From Alphaproteobacteria bacterium UBA7314 (GTDB lineage: Bacteria; Pseudomonadota; Alphaproteobacteria; MPNO01; UBA830): DNA of 61,984 bases. The stretch covers positions 1 to 61,984 of the forward strand of contig DKQG01000019.1 of assembly GCA_002471575.1 (NCBI GenBank), given 5' to 3'. Each line of letters begins with the position of its first letter. Positions within the stretch are counted from its first letter, which is position 1. Below the pieces are notes generated by a model. The model ran no database searches. It saw nothing but the letters and a program-made list of their open reading frames with translations, and was not told the origin of the DNA. This document shows, in pieces, positions 1 through 6,125 of this stretch. The translations under genes were made by a program, and so were the position numbers.

Positions 1-1
1 G

Positions 2-205
2 CACGACGGCTATAGCCTTCACGGTCTGCGTAAAAATGCCACGATAGAGCTGCTCGAAGCCGGCTGCACACCCGATGAGGTGAAGGCAATTACCGGTCAC
101 ATAACGACTCAGATGATTGAAAAATACGGGCGAGAGGTGTCAAAAAGGCGCCAGGCAAAAGCCGCCATCGTCAAATTAACCGACGCCAAAAAGAACAAAG
201 GCTGA
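2..205 (+). CDS. Tyrosine recombinase/integrase, C-terminal fragment (5' end outside window)
   Basis: Reading from base 2 gives 67 residues up to a TGA at 203-205. The fragment carries the C-terminal catalytic boxes of tyrosine recombinases: HGLRKNA (catalytic Arg), AITGH (His) and MIEKYGR (Tyr nucleophile), followed by a basic tail. The upstream part is outside the window, so whether the gene is intact is unknown. It points toward and ends about 100 bases from the 3' end of tRNA-Lys, the usual position of an integrase that inserted its element at a tRNA 3' end; the element would lie to the left of the window. Confidence 0.85.
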   Translation, partial: HDGYSLHGLRKNATIELLEAGCTPDEVKAITGHITTQMIEKYGREVSKRRQAKAAIVKLTDAKKNKG

Positions 206-221
206 CCGAATGTCAGTAAAA

Positions 222-257
222 AGTGACAACCATTGTAAGATGTGAGTGACAACCATT
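222..257. repeat. Pair of 13-bp direct repeats (possible integrase arm sites)
   Basis: AGTGACAACCATT occurs at 222-234 and again at 245-257, a 23-base period. The pair lies between the integrase end and the tRNA-Lys 3' end, where accessory (arm-type) integrase or excisionase binding sites are commonly found. The function is inferred from position only. Confidence 0.4.
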
Positions 258-258
258 T

Positions 259-292
259 AAGGGCTCAGCAGAGAAAACCCTGCTAAGCCCTT
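259..292. terminator. Long hairpin between integrase and tRNA-Lys
   Basis: AAGGGCT-C-AGCAG (259-271) pairs with CTGCT-A-AGCCCTT (280-292), giving 12 paired bases around one mismatch and an 8-base loop. It separates two convergent genes, so a bidirectional terminator is plausible, although no T-run follows on either strand. Confidence 0.45.
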
Positions 293-301
293 GAAAAGAA
301 A

Positions 302-377
302 TGGTGCGCCCACCAGGACTCGAACCTGGGACCCACTGATTAAAAGTCAGTTGCTCTACCACCTGAGCTATGGGCGC
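302..377 (-). tRNA. tRNA-Lys(UUU)
   Basis: The minus strand folds as a 76-base cloverleaf: a 7-bp acceptor stem GCGCCCA/TGGGCGC, a D arm, anticodon arm ACTGA-CTTTTAA-TCAGT with anticodon TTT, a T arm with GGTTCGAGTCC, discriminator A and an encoded CCA. A tyrosine integrase lies on its 3' side, so the 3' end is a likely att site. Confidence 0.95.
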
Positions 378-404
378 TAGCCTGCCTCGAAAGCAGCGAG
401 GCGC

Positions 405-433
405 AACATAAGTAGCCCCCAATACCGGGTCAA
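405..433 (-). promoter_or_regulatory. Sigma70-type promoter of tRNA-Lys
   Basis: On the minus strand, TTGACC (433-428) and TATGTT (410-405) are separated by 17 bases and lie about 30 bases upstream of the tRNA-Lys 5' end. The same TTGACC-17-TATxxx arrangement precedes tRNA-Cys in this window. Confidence 0.6.
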
Positions 434-459
434 TAGAATCCTTTTAATTTCAGCAAGAT

Positions 460-963
460 TTAACCGTACAGGCGTTCGGCCAGACGTTCTGAAATCCGCG
501 GCGATACGAACTGGGTCACGTCTCCCCCCAGTTTCGCGATCTCCTTAACCAGGCTAGATGCGATAAAATGATACTTGTCGGAAGCCATCAGGCAGACTGT
601 TTCAACATCTGGCGCCATTTTGGCGTTCATGCTGGCCATCTGGAATTCGTAGTCGAAATCAGAGACGGCCCGCAGACCGCGGATCAATACCGTCGCATCG
701 ACTTCGTGGGCGAAGTCGATCAACAGCCCTGTAAACGGCCGAACCTCAATCCGGTCCGCTAACCCATTTTTTAGATAATTGATCTCTTCGCGAACCAGTT
801 CAACCCGTTCGTCGATGGTAAAAATCGGTCCTTTGCCGGGATTTATCGCCACTCCGACTACGAGCTTGTCTAACAGTCGCGCGGCCCGTCCTATAATATC
901 GGAATGTCCGTTTGTGATGGGATCGAAAGTTCCCGGATAAATCCCGATTTTTTCTGACGCCAT
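460..963 (-). CDS. coaD: Phosphopantetheine adenylyltransferase
   Basis: This enzyme transfers AMP from ATP to 4'-phosphopantetheine, giving dephospho-CoA, the penultimate step of CoA synthesis in the cytoplasm. The 167-residue length is normal for CoaD. The N-terminus GIYPGTFDPITNGH carries the (T/H)xGH nucleotidyltransferase signature, and the conserved LIRGLRAVSDFDYE and SSLVKEIA motifs (C-terminal substrate and ATP loop) are present. It starts 34 bases after the gyrA stop on the same strand and probably shares its transcript; coaD next to gyrA is common in Rhodospirillales. Confidence 0.96.
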   Translation of the reverse strand: MASEKIGIYPGTFDPITNGHSDIIGRAARLLDKLVVGVAINPGKGPIFTIDERVELVREEINYLKNGLADRIEVRPFTGLLIDFAHEVDATVLIRGLRAVSDFDYEFQMASMNAKMAPDVETVCLMASDKYHFIASSLVKEIAKLGGDVTQFVSPRISERLAERLYG

Positions 964-997
964 AATCCCCGTCCGCGATGTCTTGGTTTAGGGCTTT

Positions 998-3823
998 TTA
1001 CGCGTCTCCGGCGGCATCGTCCACTTCGTCATCATCGATATCCGCGGGTGTTTCGTCAGCTGCCCTTGCATCCGTGGCGTCCGTATTGGTTTCCCCACCG
1101 TCGCCGGGATCATTGTCGCCGTCCGTTTCCTTTAGATGGGCCACCGATACGACCTGTTCGTCCTCCGCAGTGTCAAACAGCGTCACACCCTGAGTCGACC
1201 TGCCGGCAATACGGATATCGGCGACGGGACTGCGGATGATCTTGCCGCCATTCGTGACCAGCATAATCTGGTCACTGTCTTCGACCGGAAACGAAGCTGC
1301 AACCGGCCCATTACGTCCCTCGGTGGTGATATTTACGACCCCCTGCCCGCCGCGTTTGGTGATCCGGTATTCGTAAGCCGAAGTACGCTTGCCGTAGCCG
1401 TTTTCCGTGACGGAGAGAATAAACTCTTCGGTCTCGGCCAGCTTTTCGAACTCTTCTTCGCTCAGTGCGATCTGAGTGTTCTCCCCGTTAACAGCCGCCG
1501 CCGCTTCATCAGCGCCGTTGTCGTCTTCGTCGCCTTCCTGACGCCGCTGTGCCTTGGACATACGCAGATAGGCATCCCGGATATCGGTTTCGAGCTCAAT
1601 GTGATTGAGGGTTGTCATGGAAACGATCTTCTGGCCGGCCGCCAGACGGATGCCGCGCACACCGGTAGACGTGCGGCCGGAGAACACTCGGACATCAGTG
1701 ACCGGGAAACGGATGCTCTTCCCGCTGTCGGCAGCCAGCATGATGTCCTCGTCCTCAGTGCAGGTCTGGACGCCGATAAGCTGATCGCCGTCGTCCAGTT
1801 TCATAGCGATCTTGCCGTTGGCCATGATATTGGTGAAATCGGACAGCCGGTTGCGTCGCACGCCGCCGGATGCTGTTGCGAACAAGATGAACAGGTCGCC
1901 CCAACTGTCTTCGTTTTCCGGCATGGGCATGACGGTCGTGATCGTCTCGCCCTCTTCCAGTGGTAACAGGTTTATCAGAGCCTTGCCCCGCGCCTGGGGA
2001 TTGCCTTCCGGAAGGCGGTATACCTTCAGCTTATAAACAATGCCGCGTGAGGAGAAAAACAGCACAGGCGTATGGGTGTTGCAGACGAACACGCTGCTGA
2101 CGAAATCCTCGTCGCGGGTGCTCATTCCGGCTCGGCCTTTTCCTCCGCGGCGCTGGGCCCGGTAGCTGGAGAGCGCGACGCGCTTGATGTAACCCGCATG
2201 GCTCACGGTGACGACCATGTCTTCGCGCTGAATCAAGTCCTCAATGTCGGTATCGAGCTCGGATTCCTCGATCGTGGTGCGGCGCGGCGTGGCGAACTGT
2301 TCTTTCACAGCGAGCATCTCTTCGCGCATGATCGACCGGATGCGATCGCGTGACCGCAGAATACCGAGAAAATCCTCGATTTCGGTCGCGAGACCGCTCA
2401 GTTCGTCGGCAATCTTTTCCTGTTCGAGGCCCGTTAAACGTTGCAGCCGCAGTTCGAGAATCGCACGTGCCTGGGCTTCTGACAGTCGGTATCGTCCGTC
2501 GACCACCACGTGATTGGGGTCGTCGATCAGGGCAATCAGGGACGCAACTTCTTCCGCCGCCCAATCACGACCCATTAGTCCGTTCCGGGCTTCGACCGGA
2601 TCCTTGGCTGCCCGTATCAGGGCGATGACCTCGTCGATATTCTCGACTGCGATGGCAAGCCCGACTAGCACGTGGGCGCGGTCGCGCGCCTTGGACAGAT
2701 CGTACTCGGTGCGTCTCCGGATGACCTCTTCCCGGAAATCGACGAATGCCTCCAGGATTTGTTTTAGGTTCAGAAGCTGGGGCTTGCCGTTGTTCAGTGC
2801 AAGCGTATTGACGCCGAAACTGGTTTGCAGCGGGGAATAGCGATAAAGCTGATTGAGAACGACCTCGGCCAGGGAATCGCGCTTGATTTCGATCACCACA
2901 CGAACGCCATCGCGATCGGATTCGTCGCGCAGATCGCCAATGCCTTCGATTTTCTTGTCGCGCACCATTTCCGCAATACGCTCGATCATGCGGGCCTTGT
3001 TCACCTGATAGGGAATCTCGGACACTATGATGGCTTCGCGGTCCTTGCGGATTTCTTCGATCGAGACTCGGCCCCGCATGACGACCGAGCCGCGTCCGGT
3101 TTCGAAGGCTGACGTAGGCCCCTGACGGCCAACGATAATCCCACCGGTCGGGAAATCAGGACCCGGAATGACTTCCATCAGTTCCCCGATCGAAAGGTCT
3201 GGATTGTCGATCAGAGCGCAACAGGCGTCGATAACTTCGCCTAGGTTGTGGGGGGGGATGTTGGTTGCCATGCCGACCGCGATACCGCCGCCGCCATTGA
3301 CCAGGAGATTGGGGAACTTGGCTGGCAGAACCGTCGGTTCCTTGGTGCTCTCGTCGTAGTTGGGCTGGAAATCAACGGTTTCCCTATCGATATCGTCTAG
3401 CAATTCGCGTGCAACGCGTTCAAGCCGTGCTTCGGTGTACCGCATAGCTGCCGGCGGATCACCGTCCATCGATCCGAAATTGCCCTGCCCGTCAATCAAT
3501 GGCAGGCGCATGGAGAAATCCTGCGCCATCCGTACCATCGCGTCATAGATGGCCTGGTCGCCATGGGGATGGTACTGGCCCATCACATCTCCGACTACAC
3601 GGGCGGATTTACGGTACGGCCGGTTCCAGTCGTAGTTGCTCTCGTTCATCACGTGCATGATGCGGCGATGAACGGGTTTGAGGCCGTCTCGAACATCCGG
3701 CAGCGCTCGGCTCACGATCACGCTCATTGCGTAATCTAGATAGGATTTGCGCATTTCGTCTTCGATCGAGACCTGTTCGATATCGGAATCGAAGGGCTGC
3801 GGCGGTAAAGGTTCGTCTGCCAA
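998..3823 (-). CDS. gyrA: DNA gyrase subunit A
   Basis: This is the breakage-reunion subunit of gyrase, which introduces negative supercoils together with GyrB. The 941 residues contain the N-terminal topoisomerase domain with catalytic Tyr129 (RYTEARL) and the C-terminal wrapping domain with the gyrase box QRRGGKG, which marks gyrase rather than ParC. An acidic insert within the C-terminal domain and a long acidic tail ending in DDDEVDDAAGDA are alphaproteobacterial features. In the quinolone-determining loop HPHGDQAIYD, residue 90 (E. coli Ser83) is Gln, while Asp94 (E. coli Asp87) is kept. The 170-base stretch upstream probably holds the promoter. Confidence 0.97.
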   Translation of the reverse strand: MADEPLPPQPFDSDIEQVSIEDEMRKSYLDYAMSVIVSRALPDVRDGLKPVHRRIMHVMNESNYDWNRPYRKSARVVGDVMGQYHPHGDQAIYDAMVRMAQDFSMRLPLIDGQGNFGSMDGDPPAAMRYTEARLERVARELLDDIDRETVDFQPNYDESTKEPTVLPAKFPNLLVNGGGGIAVGMATNIPPHNLGEVIDACCALIDNPDLSIGELMEVIPGPDFPTGGIIVGRQGPTSAFETGRGSVVMRGRVSIEEIRKDREAIIVSEIPYQVNKARMIERIAEMVRDKKIEGIGDLRDESDRDGVRVVIEIKRDSLAEVVLNQLYRYSPLQTSFGVNTLALNNGKPQLLNLKQILEAFVDFREEVIRRRTEYDLSKARDRAHVLVGLAIAVENIDEVIALIRAAKDPVEARNGLMGRDWAAEEVASLIALIDDPNHVVVDGRYRLSEAQARAILELRLQRLTGLEQEKIADELSGLATEIEDFLGILRSRDRIRSIMREEMLAVKEQFATPRRTTIEESELDTDIEDLIQREDMVVTVSHAGYIKRVALSSYRAQRRGGKGRAGMSTRDEDFVSSVFVCNTHTPVLFFSSRGIVYKLKVYRLPEGNPQARGKALINLLPLEEGETITTVMPMPENEDSWGDLFILFATASGGVRRNRLSDFTNIMANGKIAMKLDDGDQLIGVQTCTEDEDIMLAADSGKSIRFPVTDVRVFSGRTSTGVRGIRLAAGQKIVSMTTLNHIELETDIRDAYLRMSKAQRRQEGDEDDNGADEAAAAVNGENTQIALSEEEFEKLAETEEFILSVTENGYGKRTSAYEYRITKRGGQGVVNITTEGRNGPVAASFPVEDSDQIMLVTNGGKIIRSPVADIRIAGRSTQGVTLFDTAEDEQVVSVAHLKETDGDNDPGDGGETNTDATDARAADETPADIDDDEVDDAAGDA

Positions 3824-3993
3824 AAACCTAGTCTTTCGGATTGCCTCCGGCCACGTACCGGGAAATCAAATTTTACAGTGAAAAATTTACCCTTGTCCGC
3901 CGATTCGAACAAGAAAACGGCATGTCTTGTGATCGACCTAAATTATTGAAAAACAGAGAAAAACGACACGCCTGAACGGGCCGCCTGGGCCTG

Positions 3994-4215
3994 TCAGTCG
4001 TAGTCGCCTGCGTCGGTCAATTTCCATTCCAGGTCGCCGGCTGCCATTTTGATCCGCCGTTGCGCTTTTTCCACTTTCGGACGCGCACGTTCACCAAACT
4101 CCTGCGGCCGGGGCATCACTTCTTCACGCAGAACCAGTTGTGCTTTCTGCTAAACCCGGGGATCGGCTGCCGCCCGCTTGGCGGCCATAAAAAGCGCCCG
4201 GCGAAGGATGCTCAT
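3994..4215 (-). pseudogene. Small conserved-looking gene interrupted by an in-frame amber codon
   Basis: Minus-strand frame of 74 codons beginning MSILRRALFMAAKRAAADPRV, then TAG at 4152-4150, then QKAQLVLREEVMPRP and onward to WKLTDAGDYD and a TGA. The frame stays coding-like on both sides of the TAG: helical, basic, and resembling small proteins of alphaproteobacteria that continue directly through this point. It begins 9 bases after the ssb stop, so it is co-transcribed with ssb. It may be a pseudogene, a read-through product, or a gene restarted at the internal GTG-ATG after the stop. No function is known to me. Confidence 0.5.
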
Positions 4216-4224
4216 CCGGCGATC

Positions 4225-4707
4225 CTAGAACGGGATCTCATCGTCGAGGTCACCGCCCCCACCGGGTGCCGGTCCACCCCCGCCCATGGGGCCGCCGGGA
4301 TCACCACCTCCATAATCTCCGCCTCCGCTGTCTCCGAAGTCGCCGCCGCCACCGTCCCGAGATCCCAGCATCGTCATCTTGCCGCTGAAACGCTGCAAGA
4401 CGACCTCCGTTGTATATTTTTCAAGGCCTTGCTGATCGGTCCACTTGCGGGTTTGCAGAGACCCCTCGAGATAAACCGTCGATCCTTTCTGGAGGTACTT
4501 CTGCGCAACCTCGCAAATTTTTTCGTCGAAAATTACGACGCGGTGCCATTCGGTTTTTTCCCGGCGCTCTCCGCTCGAACGATCGCGCCATTGCTCCGAC
4601 GTGGCGACCGACAGATTAGCGATGGGGCGCCCATCATTCGTGTGGCGAATTTCGGGGTCTCTACCGAGATTTCCGATAAGAATTACCTTGTTGACGCTGC
4701 CGGCCAT
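4225..4707 (-). CDS. ssb: Single-stranded DNA-binding protein
   Basis: SSB coats single-stranded DNA in replication, repair and recombination. The protein is 160 residues: an OB-fold beginning MAGSVNKVILIGNLGRDPEIR, with the aromatic and basic DNA-contact region TEWHRVVIFDEKICEVAQKY. A Gly-rich linker follows, and the acidic tip DLDDEIPF recruits partner proteins. The start at 4707 is chosen because GGGAGCAAGTC precedes it and the family begins at this Met; an upstream ATG would add ten atypical residues. A perfect hairpin lies 25-44 bases upstream. uvrA, its usual divergent neighbour, is separated here by a dehydrogenase gene. Confidence 0.95.
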   Translation of the reverse strand: MAGSVNKVILIGNLGRDPEIRHTNDGRPIANLSVATSEQWRDRSSGERREKTEWHRVVIFDEKICEVAQKYLQKGSTVYLEGSLQTRKWTDQQGLEKYTTEVVLQRFSGKMTMLGSRDGGGGDFGDSGGGDYGGGDPGGPMGGGGPAPGGGGDLDDEIPF

Positions 4708-4731
4708 GACTTGCTCCCGTCTCCCGGTTCT

Positions 4732-4751
4732 CGGCACCGAAACAGGTGCCG
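4732..4751 (-). promoter_or_regulatory. Perfect 7-bp hairpin in the ssb leader
   Basis: CGGCACC (4732-4738) pairs perfectly with GGTGCCG (4745-4751) around a 6-base loop, 25-44 bases upstream of the ssb start. It could be an operator or an RNA leader structure. It does not match the direct-repeat GTTC LexA box of alphaproteobacteria. The remaining 290 bases up to the next gene (4752-5041) show nothing I can name. Confidence 0.35.
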
Positions 4752-5041
4752 CATTAACTGGTAGGCATCATAACAATCTGCCCGCCTCGTGCCACGGCGA
4801 ATAGAGAATCTGTTGCGAATAGCGGTGGACAAAATGACAAACGGTGCGCGCGAAGGGTGGCTTTTGTGGGCCGAACTACTATGAAAAGCCGGTTGATTTG
4901 GTCGAGAAAGCGCCTGCTCGGTCTTGTTGCAGGAATTTAGGCATCCGGTTGCGCCGGAACGGCTTCAATTGATCCGGAAATTATGCGGTATTTTTTATAG
5001 AGCCAATTTCCGAAAACTTGATAGCCAATGAACTCGAATAT

Positions 5042-6016
5042 TCAACCGGGAGTGGTCGGGTCCCTACCAGACATCTGGTTGATAGTCTTGCCGTCGAGCC
5101 ACGAACGGACGTTTTCCACCGTTCCGCCGTACCAGTTGCGGTAGTTCTCCACGGTCACGTAGCCAAGGTGGGGTATGATGACGGTGTTCGGCATGTTTCG
5201 TAGCGGATGATCGTCAGGCAAGGGCTCGACGTCGAATACATCGAGACCGGCGCCAGCGAGCCTTTTGTTTTTCAGGGCGTCGATCAGAGCCACCTCGTCG
5301 ACGATCGGCCCCCGCGACGTATTCACGAGATAGGCGCTTGACTTCATTTGTGCTAGGTCGCCCGCCTTCAGCAGACCGCGTGTGCGATCGCTGAGCAGAA
5401 GGTGGATGGTAAGGAAGTCCGATTGATCGAGCAGCTCTTCTTTAGACACATGTCGGGCGCCAACTTCGTCGCAACGGTCCTGGGTCAGGTTTTCGGACCA
5501 GGCAATCACCTGCATGCCGGTCGCGATACCGACACGAGCGACGTCGGTGCCGATCCGCCCTAGCCCCATGATCCCTAAAACCTTATCGCGAAGCCCAATG
5601 CCGACGGTTTTTTGCCATGCTCCCGCCCGGGTTTCCCGGTCTTCCAAGGTAACATTTCGGGCAAGGGCGTGAATCAGCCCCCAGGTCAGTTCGGCAGTCG
5701 GGTAACCGAGCGACGGCGTGCCAGTGCATACCACGCCGTTATCGGTCGCAGCGTCGATATCAATCGATAGGTTTCGCATGCCGCTGCTAACGATGTGTTC
5801 CAGTTTCGGCAGCTTTTCAATCAGGGAACGTGGAAAAGGCGTCCGTTCGCGCATCAGCATCACGATCTCGAACTCGGTCAGCCTCGCCGCTACATCGTCT
5901 TCGTGCGACAAGTGATCATTGAAGACGGCGATCTCGATGTCGCCGTCGAGCAACGACCAGTCCGCCATATCCATCGCCACATTCTGGTAATCGTCCAAAA
6001 TGGCCAGTTTCTTCAT
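5042..6016 (-). CDS. D-2-hydroxyacid dehydrogenase, NAD(P)-dependent
   Basis: A 324-residue member of the D-isomer-specific 2-hydroxyacid dehydrogenase superfamily, interconverting 2-keto acids and D-2-hydroxy acids. Visible features are a Rossmann loop GIMGLGRIGTDVA (GLGRIG at 151-156), the catalytic Arg in NTSRGPIVDE, the Glu in DVFDVEPLP and the His in IIPHLGYVT. The substrate cannot be told from sequence; PdxB, SerA and glyoxylate reductase lack distinguishing marks here. The start at 6016 is supported by GGAGAGGTG upstream. The gene is transcribed away from uvrA, with about 110 bases between the two starts. Confidence 0.88.
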   Translation of the reverse strand: MKKLAILDDYQNVAMDMADWSLLDGDIEIAVFNDHLSHEDDVAARLTEFEIVMLMRERTPFPRSLIEKLPKLEHIVSSGMRNLSIDIDAATDNGVVCTGTPSLGYPTAELTWGLIHALARNVTLEDRETRAGAWQKTVGIGLRDKVLGIMGLGRIGTDVARVGIATGMQVIAWSENLTQDRCDEVGARHVSKEELLDQSDFLTIHLLLSDRTRGLLKAGDLAQMKSSAYLVNTSRGPIVDEVALIDALKNKRLAGAGLDVFDVEPLPDDHPLRNMPNTVIIPHLGYVTVENYRNWYGGTVENVRSWLDGKTINQMSGRDPTTPG

Positions 6017-6125
6017 TTGATCCACACCTCTCCATACGCTGGGCGGCTTATCGAGTCGCTTTGCCACCGATGTCGCCCTATTATTTCCTTCATCCAGACA
6101 TCTTTATTAGCCCTAACAAATACCG

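Noticed and set aside
213..422. 69-codon minus-strand frame covering tRNA-Lys
   Set aside because: It is the translation of the tRNA itself (GSSPGGR-type sequence), a common false gene.
1136..1966. 276-codon plus-strand frame opposite gyrA
   Set aside because: Antisense to the GyrA C-terminal domain; no homology signature.
4060..4764. 234-codon plus-strand frame opposite ssb
   Set aside because: It is antisense to the OB-fold of ssb and to the amber-interrupted frame, and shows no protein-like motif.
4700..6125. SOS (LexA) boxes in front of ssb and uvrA
   Set aside because: No GTTC-N7-GTTC direct repeat could be found in either upstream region.
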